Assembly (NCBI GenBank): GCA_029856295.1
Contig: JAHQWS010000313.1
Coordinates: 1-14,668 of the forward strand
DNA length: 14,668 bases
Direction: 5' to 3'
Source of the DNA: Promethearchaeia archaeon
Lineage (GTDB): Archaea; Asgardarchaeota; Lokiarchaeia; Sigyniarchaeales; SOKP01
Shown here: piece by piece, positions 1 through 6,799 of the stretch
Position numbering within the stretch: the first letter of the stretch is position 1
How the letters are laid out: each line of letters begins with the position of its first letter
Position numbers and translations under genes: made by a program
Notes under the pieces: generated by a model
Told to the model about the DNA's origin: nothing
Databases searched by the model: none
The model's input: only the letters and a program-made list of their open reading frames with translations

Positions 1-295
1 CAATACGACCTGTTACGTCATTAGTTTTCATTTCTTCAGTTCCTCTGCCTGGTACACCTGTTAGTTTATGAGTCGCGACAACATCACTAAAAGGATTCCT
101 CACTAAACGGGGCATCTTTAATCTCTCTTTTCTAATGGCTTTAGTTGGGCAATTTGCTGCCCTATAACAGGTAGAACATTCCACACACAAATCTCTGTCA
201 ATAAAAGCCTTATCCCCAATTAACTTTATCGCTTGTACAGGACAAATCACAACGCATTGCCCACAGCCAATGCAACGATCTTCTTTAATTATCAA
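1..295 (-). CDS. Ferredoxin-domain protein with two 4Fe-4S motifs, truncated at window edge
   Basis: This is the N-terminal 98 codons of an iron-sulfur protein that continues beyond base 1. Cluster one is C8-x2-C11-x2-C14-x3-C18-P, a standard 4Fe-4S pattern. Cluster two is C37-x2-C40-x2-C43-x5-C49-P, where the last spacing is five residues instead of the usual three. After the ferredoxin domain the protein continues with a glycine- and threonine-rich stretch (around residues 76-97) containing GRGTEEMKTNDVTGR, so it is not a stand-alone ferredoxin. I have a vague memory of this motif following ferredoxin domains in other archaeal proteins but cannot name the family. The start is TTG at 295-293, chosen because an AGGGG Shine-Dalgarno (304-308) lies 8 bases upstream and no ATG is in frame. 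A role in electron transfer is inferred from the clusters. The gene is divergent from the metalloenzyme gene at 517. Confidence 0.8.
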   Translation of the reverse strand, partial: MIIKEDRCIGCGQCVVICPVQAIKLIGDKAFIDRDLCVECSTCYRAANCPTKAIRKERLKMPRLVRNPFSDVVATHKLTGVPGRGTEEMKTNDVTGRI

Positions 296-516
296 GATAT
301 TATCCCCTAAATATTATTTAATGCTAAAAATTATTTTTTTATATTCTTAAAAAGGTTTAATTTAATTTATAACTGCTTTTTTAGGATTTTAATAAAAATA
401 ATAATTGCGTTTTGCTCAAAAAGTTAATAATTTCATACATCTTTTTAATAATCATAACTTCCTTTTTAAGCTTTAAAAAAGTAAGGAATAATAGTTTTTT
501 TGAGGTAAATGAGTAA
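296..516. promoter_or_regulatory. Divergent intergenic region with candidate promoters for both flanking genes
   Basis: This very AT-rich spacer separates divergent genes, so it must hold both promoters. For the plus gene, TATA-like stretches at 463-480 (TTTTTAAG and CTTTAAAAAA) lie about 30-50 bases before the ATG at 517, which would give a short leader carrying the GAGGT site at 502-506. For the minus gene, TTATAAAT around 367-375 is the best TATA candidate. The base composition makes TATA calls weak. No RNA gene or repeat longer than chance is apparent. Confidence 0.35.
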
Positions 517-1479
517 ATGAGTAAGAGATTAGATTATAGGAAAGGAGCACGGGTTATTGTAGAAACATGCATGGCAATAAAACCTAATGAAAACGTGTTA
601 ATTATATTTTCTAAAGGCTTTAATAGAAATGCTAAGCTTTTAGCAGAAGAAACAGAAGCTTTAGGTGCTAATGTTACCTTTTCAAATGTCAATGTAGAAG
701 ATATGCAAATTGAACCCCCAGAAGAAGTAAGTAAAATGATGCTGGAATCGGACGTAGTCATGGGAGTACTCCCCTACAGTACAATTCAAGTATTTCTCCA
801 TATGAATGCAAGACGTGCAGCAACCGATGCCGGAGCAAGAGTAGGAGGTGTGCCCTACATAAAACCTGATATTACACCCGAAGATATATATAAAATTACT
901 GAATTAACGGAGAAATTAGCAGAAATATTAACAAACGGAAACGAAGCAAGAATTATTACCAAATTAGGAACTGATGTTGAGTTATCTATTAAAAATAGAA
1001 TTTCTGCACCATTGAGGGTGAGACATGCTGTTCCAGGAGCATGGGGGGCTGTTCCAGAATACGCTGAAGCTGCAATTGCCCCAGTAGAGGGAACTGCTCA
1101 GGGTGTTTGGATAATCGATACAATGTTTGAAAAAGTAGGAGGGATTAAAACTCCTGTAAAAATAACCGTAGAAAATGGTCGAGCAATAAAGATTGAAGGA
1201 GCAGAAGAGGCAGCTAAAATAAAAGCAATTATAGAAGCTGCAGATGAAAATGGAAGTAATATAGCGGAGCTAGGAATTGGTACAAACCATACATTAAAAA
1301 ATACAACTGGAACTATAGGGGATAAAATGATGAAAGGTACAGCACACTTAGCCGTCGGTAAGAATATCAATATCGGGGGACAAACTTATAGCGATATTCA
1401 TCATGATGGTGTTATGAAAGAGGTTACAATCGAAATAGACGGAGAAATAATAATAAAAGAGGGTAAAGTATTGGTTTAA
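517..1479 (+). CDS. M29 aminopeptidase / NicX-like metalloenzyme (COG2309-type)
   Basis: The 320-residue protein resembles the family that includes thermophilic aminopeptidase T (M29) and the Fe(II) ring-cleaving 2,5-dihydroxypyridine 5,6-dioxygenase NicX. An N-terminal alpha/beta domain is followed by the conserved metal-site half: EG at 191-192, ELGIGTN beginning at E251, H277 in a TAHLAVG segment, and H295-x-D297 in the IHHDGVM motif. H277, H295 and D297 resemble the two-His-one-Asp set known for NicX. At 320 residues it is shorter than true M29 peptidases (about 400), so the substrate may not be a peptide. It acts in the cytosol: no signal or membrane segment is visible. The ATG at 517 is preferred because GAGGT at 502-506 is 10 bases away; an earlier ATG at 509 only encodes M-S-K-stop. 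The gene is apparently transcribed alone and ends before a T-tract. Family assignment is firm; the reaction is unknown. Confidence 0.82.
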   Translation: MSKRLDYRKGARVIVETCMAIKPNENVLIIFSKGFNRNAKLLAEETEALGANVTFSNVNVEDMQIEPPEEVSKMMLESDVVMGVLPYSTIQVFLHMNARRAATDAGARVGGVPYIKPDITPEDIYKITELTEKLAEILTNGNEARIITKLGTDVELSIKNRISAPLRVRHAVPGAWGAVPEYAEAAIAPVEGTAQGVWIIDTMFEKVGGIKTPVKITVENGRAIKIEGAEEAAKIKAIIEAADENGSNIAELGIGTNHTLKNTTGTIGDKMMKGTAHLAVGKNINIGGQTYSDIHHDGVMKEVTIEIDGEIIIKEGKVLV

Positions 1480-1488
1480 AGTATTAAA

Positions 1489-1505
1489 TTTTTTATTTTC
1501 TTTTT
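1489..1505 (+). terminator. T-tract terminator after the M29-like gene
   Basis: Three T-runs (1489-1494, 1496-1499, 1501-1505) begin 10 bases after the stop codon at 1477-1479. Archaeal RNA polymerase stops on such U-tracts without a hairpin. The neighbouring gene is convergent, which supports a terminator here. Confidence 0.5.
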
Positions 1506-1526
1506 AAAAATATAAGATTTGAATTT

Positions 1527-2729
1527 CTAAATTTTTATTAATTCATAATCAGTAGAGCCTATTTTGTTTTTAACTGCTGCTTCAAATTGCACATATGGTT
1601 TAACGATATCCATCATTGCTCCAAATTTTTCAACGCCTGTGGGGATAGGCTCTTTCCATTCATCTTCCTTGTTGAGAATGGGGAGCCCAGGAGCATTAAT
1701 CTCGGCATCATAACACGCTTTATCAATTGCGACGGGATCCGATGAGCCAAAAATACCGAGGTCGGGAACTACAGGCATTCCTGGATTTGGAGTGCAGTCA
1801 CATATCATTGTAATATCTAAAGCAAAATTAATATACCGAATATTTTCAGTACCAAAACTTAGAACTGCGGCAAAGTTATCGATGAACCTTTCCACAAAAT
1901 CCTTCACTTCATTCATTCTTGGCGCTTTAATTGCCCTTTTTATAGGACACTTTTTCACGCATAGATGGCATCCAAAACATTTAGAAGCATCAATAAAGGC
2001 TTTTTCTCCATTCATATTAATTGCATTTACAGGACAAGCATTAATGCATTCCTTATTACATTTTGTTATATCACATTTTTTAGGGTTAACCACGTAAGAC
2101 TTTTCCATGTGGGCTAAAAATTTATTTCTCTTGGTTACACATCCTATACCAATCTGTTTTAAGGCTCCTCCGAATCCCGCTTGTGGATGTCCCTTAAAAT
2201 GGGAAATTACCACCATCTTGTCAAATTCAAATAACCCCAAAGCAACAGAAACATCTTTAAAGTGAATTCCATCGATATTAACAATTTCTCCTTCCAGTCC
2301 TTTTTCCCCGTCAATAAATTTCAGCGGTGCTCCGACAATCGATTCAGCATATCCGTGAAGATGGGCGATTTTATCATGATCAACTGTTGTTCTTCTGTGA
2401 CCGACACATACAGAATAATCTTCACATATGTCCAATAATTCATATTCGTTCCCCCTTCCATGTGTCTCTACAAGAGCGGGAACTCCTCCCTTTGATTTAA
2501 TAGCCTCGACCACTTCACGCACATAATCATGACGTAGATAATGAGTATTAAGCGCTTCTCCAACGTGAACCTTCACTGCCACCTTATCACCCGGATTGAT
2601 ATTGTCAAGAATCTTATCCAATATTAATCTGGTTTTTACTAAATTATTAGTTACCATATTTTTTGCTGTGTTTCTTAAGGAAGCAATCTCAATTGGCGAT
2701 GCCCAATAAACTACAGCCTTATTTGTCAT
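1527..2729 (-). CDS. DUF362 family protein with two 4Fe-4S clusters
   Basis: The 400-residue protein has the DUF362 layout: an N-terminal half (residues about 40-200) with KVHVGE at 53-58 and HFKGHPQAGFGGALKQIGIG from residue 177, an inserted di-cluster ferredoxin domain, and a C-terminal DUF362 segment with the conserved GSSDPVAID at 328-336. The cysteines are C219-x4-C224-x3-C228-x3-C232-P and C251-x2-C254-x2-C257-x3-C261-P, enough for two 4Fe-4S clusters. The family is widespread in anaerobes and its biochemical role is not established; an electron-transfer or cofactor-related role is inference. No signal peptide is visible, so it should be cytosolic. The ATG at 2729 is supported by AAGGGGT 10 bases upstream. 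It follows the QueT-like gene on the same strand after a 122-base gap with its own promoter-like sequence, so cotranscription is uncertain. Confidence 0.88.
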   Translation of the reverse strand: MTNKAVVYWASPIEIASLRNTAKNMVTNNLVKTRLILDKILDNINPGDKVAVKVHVGEALNTHYLRHDYVREVVEAIKSKGGVPALVETHGRGNEYELLDICEDYSVCVGHRRTTVDHDKIAHLHGYAESIVGAPLKFIDGEKGLEGEIVNIDGIHFKDVSVALGLFEFDKMVVISHFKGHPQAGFGGALKQIGIGCVTKRNKFLAHMEKSYVVNPKKCDITKCNKECINACPVNAINMNGEKAFIDASKCFGCHLCVKKCPIKRAIKAPRMNEVKDFVERFIDNFAAVLSFGTENIRYINFALDITMICDCTPNPGMPVVPDLGIFGSSDPVAIDKACYDAEINAPGLPILNKEDEWKEPIPTGVEKFGAMMDIVKPYVQFEAAVKNKIGSTDYELIKI

Positions 2730-2835
2730 ATTATAATACCCCTTTTAAGAGTTTAATATCTTTAATTCCTAAGATAATTTTCAAAATAAAATTAGAATTA
2801 TAAAATTACTGATTTTGAATTATAACTTCATAATG

Positions 2836-2841
2836 AAAAAA
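2836..2841 (-). terminator. Short T-tract after the QueT-like gene
   Basis: On the minus strand a run of six T lies 10 bases past the stop of the QueT-like gene. It is short, so read-through into the DUF362 gene is possible. Confidence 0.3.
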
Positions 2842-2851
2842 TGAAAAGATA

Positions 2852-3373
2852 TTATTCTTCTATTTCTAACATTTTTTTAATTTTATCAAAGAGAGCTATC
2901 CCTAGAGTTGCTAAAATAGCTTCAGAAATAAACACTTGAATGAACATTAGCCAAATCGGTAAAGCCAGTACAAGATTTAAAATGATAGCAACATAAACCG
3001 AAATTATTATAGCGTATAAAATACCCCCTAAATATTTCAATTTTCCTTTATTTCTGAAGTATATGATACAATACAATGCTGGAATATTGACAACAGTGCT
3101 TAGCAAATCAATTGGCCCTAAAGGCGATGTTAAATTAAGAAAAAATACTCCTATAATCTTCCCTATTAAACCCTCGAGGGGAAAAATTATACACATGCCA
3201 ACAATTAATTCTGCTACTCGAAATTGTAAGCCCAAAAAGCTTAGCGCATAAAATATATATCCAAGAGCAATATAAAGAGCTGCGGTGATCGCAATTATAG
3301 CGATTCTTAAACTAATAGGTCTCTTTTCATATCCAATGGCTCTTTTCTCTTCCTCGTTATTTTCATTGTTCAT
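2852..3373 (-). CDS. QueT-family membrane transporter (ECF substrate-binding S component)
   Basis: The protein of 173 residues is almost entirely hydrophobic after a charged N-terminus and has about five to six membrane segments. The segment LSFLGLQFRVAELIVGMCIIFP carries the FRVAE signature typical of QueT-family S components, followed by a glycine-rich GLIGKIIGVFFLNLTSPLGPIDLL segment. Family members are predicted to take up queuosine or archaeosine precursors such as preQ1/preQ0 together with a shared EcfT and ATPases; the substrate here is inferred from the family alone. No ECF ATPase or EcfT gene is adjacent, as expected for shared-module systems; an EcfT gene lies at the far right of the window. 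The ATG at 3373 is preferred because TAGGTTGA lies at ideal spacing, whereas the upstream in-frame ATG at 3394 has AGGT only one base away. No preQ1 riboswitch-like structure was seen upstream. Confidence 0.78.
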   Translation of the reverse strand: MNNENNEEEKRAIGYEKRPISLRIAIIAITAALYIALGYIFYALSFLGLQFRVAELIVGMCIIFPLEGLIGKIIGVFFLNLTSPLGPIDLLSTVVNIPALYCIIYFRNKGKLKYLGGILYAIIISVYVAIILNLVLALPIWLMFIQVFISEAILATLGIALFDKIKKMLEIEE

Positions 3374-3460
3374 CTTATTCAACCTAGATATCATTACCTA
3401 TTTAAAATAATAATCCATTTAAAAAAAATTAATCTCTTTGATGATATCACTATTAAACTG

Positions 3461-3475
3461 GAAACTTATATAAAC
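3461..3475. promoter_or_regulatory. BRE/TATA-like element in the divergent QueT / FAD-enzyme spacer
   Basis: GGAAACTTATATAAAC is the best-formed archaeal promoter core in this spacer: a purine-rich BRE-like part followed by TTATATAAA at 3466-3474. The TATA box is near-symmetrical and could serve either strand. On the minus strand it would give the QueT-like gene a leader of about 70 bases; on the plus strand the FAD enzyme would have a leader of about 95 bases. A second TATA-like ATATAAAT at 3551-3558 lies closer to the FAD enzyme. Confidence 0.4.
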
Positions 3476-3590
3476 TTTTATTTTGTAGAGATATTTTAAA
3501 TTATTCAGTTTTTAAAACTTGACAATTTAATTACTAATTAATATTAACTAATATAAATAAAATAAATTTTTATATTTGGAGTTAGTAAAC

Positions 3591-4988
3591 ATGGTTGAAA
3601 ATTATGATATCGTTATTGTGGGTGCTGGAACGGCAGGAACTTATCTTGGATGGCTTCTGGCCAAAAAGGGCTTCTCAGTGATTATTATTGAAAAAGATAA
3701 AAGAGAAGAAGTTGGGAAGAGGTTAGATATAATACATTTCGAAACTGATCGAATTAAGAAAGCGGGAATTCCACCATCAAAAGAGGGATATCCCGAATTA
3801 GTTGGTGTATTTGAGCAAGATACTGTAAATGCTCCTGATTTTAAAACTAAAAAAAAGATAAGAGCACTTATAACTGTTATTCGACTCTCATATTTCTTAC
3901 AGAGGATGTATGACGTTGTAGAATCAGATGGTGGGAAATTCGAATTTAATTGTAAATTCGCGGAACTCATTTTCGAGAATAGAAAAATTATAGGATTGTT
4001 AGCAGAAAAGAATGGTGCAAAAATTGAATTTCGTGCTAGATTGGTTGTGGATGCGTCTGGAACAAGTGGCGCTATTCGAACCAGTCTACCTACTGATTAT
4101 GGCGTTGAAACATTTAAATTAGGACCTAACGATGTAATGTATGTACTTTTACAATATATCAAGTGGTCTAAACCTAATGAACCATTTCCTCAGCATCTAA
4201 ATGGATTTATTTATTATCTTGCCTGGTTAGGACCGTGTCATCTTGAAAATGGTGTAATTATCGGAGTAGGACAGCCAGGTTCATATGAAAATGTTGCTAA
4301 AGTAAGGGATGATCTTCTTAAGAAAGCGAATTTTCCCCCCTATGAAATTGTAAAATCAGAAAAAGGATTTACACCCTATAGAAGACCCCCATATTCATTA
4401 GTAGGAGATGGGTTTCTTTGTATCGGTGACGCCTCTGTTATAACATATCCTTTCTCGGGGCACGGAGTCACTGCGACATGGATGCTATGCATGATAGCAA
4501 CTGATGTGATAGAGAACGCACTAAAACAAAAAGATTATGTAACTAAAGAAAAATTATGGGATATTAACGTTAGATACTACAAAGATCAAGGAGCAAAATT
4601 TGCTGGGCTTTTTATGCAATTATCCGGAATATTAAATTTCACTGAAAAAGAATGGAATTATCTCGTAGGAAGCAATATTATTTATAGGAGTAGGAAGGGC
4701 GAAATACCAGAACCTAATAAAGAATACGAAGCTGATATGTCATTTGGAGAAATTTTAAAAATCGCCTCAGGTTTATTGGGCGGGGTCCTTAAACGAAAAT
4801 TATCATTTAAAAACGTTAAAAAATTATTAAAAGCTAATGGTCTTGCTGGAAAAATACAAAAGCACTATGAAAACTATCCAGAAAATCCACATGATTTCGA
4901 TGAATGGGTAGAACAAGCTGATGAACTTTGGAAACAAAAGAAACTTGTACGAAAGAAATATCCCTCAGTGACGATTGAATATCATTAA
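3591..4988 (+). CDS. Geranylgeranyl-reductase-like FAD-dependent oxidoreductase
   Basis: The 465-residue flavoprotein begins with a Rossmann FAD motif GAGTAG at residues 11-16, followed by the acidic beta-2 end (IIIEKDK). VVDASG at about 151-156 and CIGDAS around 277-282 (GD at 279-280), then PFSGHGVT, are the further FAD-binding motifs of the PHBH/geranylgeranyl reductase superfamily. YLAWLGP near residue 208 sits where reductases of this family have an aromatic-W-x-P motif, but it is altered. In archaea, members saturate the isoprenoid chains of membrane lipids; many paralogues have unknown substrates, so lipid reduction is plausible but unproved. The ATG at 3591 is chosen; the in-frame TTG at 3576 overlaps the TTGGAG ribosome binding site and is unlikely. 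The C-terminal region (residues about 330-465) is lysine- and aromatic-rich without an obvious membrane segment. The gene lies 37 bases before the membrane amidohydrolase. Confidence 0.8.
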   Translation: MVENYDIVIVGAGTAGTYLGWLLAKKGFSVIIIEKDKREEVGKRLDIIHFETDRIKKAGIPPSKEGYPELVGVFEQDTVNAPDFKTKKKIRALITVIRLSYFLQRMYDVVESDGGKFEFNCKFAELIFENRKIIGLLAEKNGAKIEFRARLVVDASGTSGAIRTSLPTDYGVETFKLGPNDVMYVLLQYIKWSKPNEPFPQHLNGFIYYLAWLGPCHLENGVIIGVGQPGSYENVAKVRDDLLKKANFPPYEIVKSEKGFTPYRRPPYSLVGDGFLCIGDASVITYPFSGHGVTATWMLCMIATDVIENALKQKDYVTKEKLWDINVRYYKDQGAKFAGLFMQLSGILNFTEKEWNYLVGSNIIYRSRKGEIPEPNKEYEADMSFGEILKIASGLLGGVLKRKLSFKNVKKLLKANGLAGKIQKHYENYPENPHDFDEWVEQADELWKQKKLVRKKYPSVTIEYH

Positions 4989-4995
4989 TTTTTTT
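4989..4995 (+). terminator. T7 run directly after the FAD-enzyme stop codon
   Basis: Seven T follow the stop codon immediately. It could terminate part of the transcription, which would reduce expression of the amidohydrolase downstream. As the 37-base gap leaves little room for a promoter, full termination is unlikely. Confidence 0.25.
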
Positions 4996-5008
4996 AATTT
5001 AAAATTTT

Positions 5009-5015
5009 AGGAGGT
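5009..5015 (+). promoter_or_regulatory. Perfect Shine-Dalgarno AGGAGGT for the membrane amidohydrolase
   Basis: AGGAGGT lies 10 bases before the ATG at 5026. It is the strongest ribosome binding site in the window, and fixes this start. A TTG at 5021 is out of use because it is followed by a stop two codons on. Confidence 0.75.
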
Positions 5016-5025
5016 AAAAATTGAA

Positions 5026-6750
5026 ATGAGTGAAACTAAAAAATCATCAAACTCTTTATCCTGTCTTTTATTATTTGCATTTTTAATTTCAATTTTAGCA
5101 TGGATAACATATGGCACATTAGAGGGAGTATTTGGAATGCTATCATTTATAATAATAGGATTTCTAGCAATTTATCCTTGGATAATTCCATTTATCGGCA
5201 TTCCTTTAGGCATATTGGATCTTTTAGGATACTTAGATTTCGGAATTTATGAACTAAGTCTGAATATTGCACATTTAGAACCTAGTTGGTTATCTTTAGT
5301 ATGGTATTGGATAGTGTCAGTTATTAGCATCATAATCAACATAATTTCTATGATTAAAATTATCTCGTGGCTTAAACTATTAAAAAAGAAAGAACCAAGT
5401 AAGAATTTAGCATTAATTAAGTGCAATATTATAGATGGTAATCGTGAGAGTGAGATAATAACTAATGGAGTTATATTAATTCAAAATATCGTAAAAGATA
5501 AAGAAAAAGAGATTCCCGGTCTAATTGTTGGAGTAGGAAAGACAGATGAGATCGAGATCCCTTCAGATTATAAAAAAATCGATTTAAAAGGGAGTTATGT
5601 TCTTCCGGGTTTGATTAATGCTCACTGCCATCTATTTGGAAGTGGGAAACCAACAAAAATAATGCAACTTAGCGAAAAAACATTAAAAAAACTATTACGA
5701 CTAGTTCAAACTCCAATTGGAATTGCCTTAAGTAAGAAAGGCATGAAGAAACATGCCTTAACCGCTTTGAATGCAGGTGTGACCACTCTCAGATCTATGA
5801 GTGAATTTCTTTATTTGGATGTTAAATTAAGAAAAAAAATTGAAGAAGGAAAAATAACTGGTCCCAGAATACTTTGTTCAGGGAAAGGAATTTATCCCAC
5901 AGGTGGGCATGGAATGTTAGGTTTTGAAGTAGATTCAACCGCAGAAATTAGGAAAGCAGTGCGACGAAATATTAGAGAGGAAGTAGATTGCATAAAAATT
6001 CTTTCCACTGGGGGTGTTATGGATGCTAGAATGGTAGGGGAAGCTGGAAGACCACAAATGACTGTAGAAGAAATCGAAACGGCTTGTTTTGAAGCTCATC
6101 GAGGTAAATTGTTAATAGCAACTCATTGCGAAAGCACTGAAGGGATGAAAGAAGCTCTCCTTGGCGGAGTAGATACAATTGAGCATGGTGCAGAAATTAC
6201 AGACGAGCTCGTATCTATATTTAAGAATAATCCTAAATCTCTTCGAGGATACACTACCGTGATTCCAACAATCTCAGCTGGAATGGGCTTGGCAACACTT
6301 CCGATAAAAGTTACTAAGATTACTCAAATAAAACGAGAAAATGCAAAACTTATCGAAATCGGAATGCTAAAAGCATTACAACGCGCTTACAATGAAGGAA
6401 TTAGGTTTGGGGTGGGCACAGATGCATCCGTTCCGTATGTCCCTCATTATGAAGTATGGAAAGAGCTTAAATATTTAATTAAATATACAGGAATGAGCGC
6501 ACAAGAAGCCATATATTTTGCGACAATAAATAATGCAGAAGTAATTGGTATCGAAAATATTACAGGAACTATTGAAGTAGGAAAATCAGCAGACTTACAG
6601 ATTGTTCCTGGCAATCCTCTTGAGAATATAGACTTCCTCGGACAAGTCTCTAAAGTTTTAATAAGAGGTAATATAATTAAGAACCCAAAAGTGAAAAAAA
6701 TTAAAAAATTAAAAGAATTCGAACCAATTGAATTAGAAAATAATAATTAA
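5026..6750 (+). CDS. Membrane-anchored metal-dependent amidohydrolase (COG1228-type)
   Basis: Residues 1-115 are hydrophobic, with about three to four membrane segments (roughly 11-30, 34-50, 51-70 and 90-113), ending in a basic stretch (KLLKKKEPSK, 117-126) likely to face the cytosol. From residue 128 it is a complete amidohydrolase: a beta-sandwich start, DLKGSYVLPGLINAHCHLF with the H200-x-H202 metal pair, K324 in IKILSTGGV (the likely bridging lysine), H367 in ATHCES, H387 in IEHGAE and D466 in GVGTDAS. The tail has the family pattern SAQEAIYFATINNAE and GTIEVGKSADL. All expected metal ligands are present, so it should be active. The family includes imidazolonepropionase-like enzymes, Xaa-Pro or Xaa-Arg dipeptidases and lactonases; the substrate cannot be told. 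Typical members are about 400 residues and soluble, so the membrane domain is an addition. It lies 37 bases after the FAD enzyme and is probably cotranscribed. Confidence 0.87.
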   Translation: MSETKKSSNSLSCLLLFAFLISILAWITYGTLEGVFGMLSFIIIGFLAIYPWIIPFIGIPLGILDLLGYLDFGIYELSLNIAHLEPSWLSLVWYWIVSVISIIINIISMIKIISWLKLLKKKEPSKNLALIKCNIIDGNRESEIITNGVILIQNIVKDKEKEIPGLIVGVGKTDEIEIPSDYKKIDLKGSYVLPGLINAHCHLFGSGKPTKIMQLSEKTLKKLLRLVQTPIGIALSKKGMKKHALTALNAGVTTLRSMSEFLYLDVKLRKKIEEGKITGPRILCSGKGIYPTGGHGMLGFEVDSTAEIRKAVRRNIREEVDCIKILSTGGVMDARMVGEAGRPQMTVEEIETACFEAHRGKLLIATHCESTEGMKEALLGGVDTIEHGAEITDELVSIFKNNPKSLRGYTTVIPTISAGMGLATLPIKVTKITQIKRENAKLIEIGMLKALQRAYNEGIRFGVGTDASVPYVPHYEVWKELKYLIKYTGMSAQEAIYFATINNAEVIGIENITGTIEVGKSADLQIVPGNPLENIDFLGQVSKVLIRGNIIKNPKVKKIKKLKEFEPIELENNN

Positions 6751-6751
6751 C

Positions 6752-6767
6752 TTTTTATCCTTTTTTT
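6752..6767 (+). terminator. T-tract terminator after the membrane amidohydrolase
   Basis: Runs of five T (6752-6756) and seven T (6761-6767) follow the stop codon directly, in a 49-base spacer between convergent genes. Confidence 0.55.
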
Positions 6768-6799
6768 AAAATTTAATTCAATATTTAGTGGGAATAATA

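Noticed and set aside
296..516. CRISPR-like or phased repeats in the AT-rich spacers
   Set aside because: Only short, irregular A/T-rich similarities are present (such as repeated TTTTTAA), with no regular spacing.
1792..2097. Open frame on the plus strand opposite the DUF362 gene
   Set aside because: It lies inside the ferredoxin-domain region of a strongly supported gene on the other strand, has no ribosome binding site and no recognisable protein features. The same holds for the plus-strand frames at 3063-3251, 7450-7653, 8684-8905 and 9452-9655, and the minus-strand frames at 534-761, 1098-1370 and 3641-3970.
3374..3590. Possible preQ1 riboswitch upstream of the QueT-like gene
   Set aside because: No pseudoknot-like C-rich and A-rich tail pattern is visible, and these riboswitches are a bacterial feature.
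3576..3590. TTG at 3576 as the start of the FAD enzyme
   Set aside because: It falls inside the TTGGAG ribosome binding site for the ATG at 3591, and the extra five residues precede a normal flavoprotein N-terminus.
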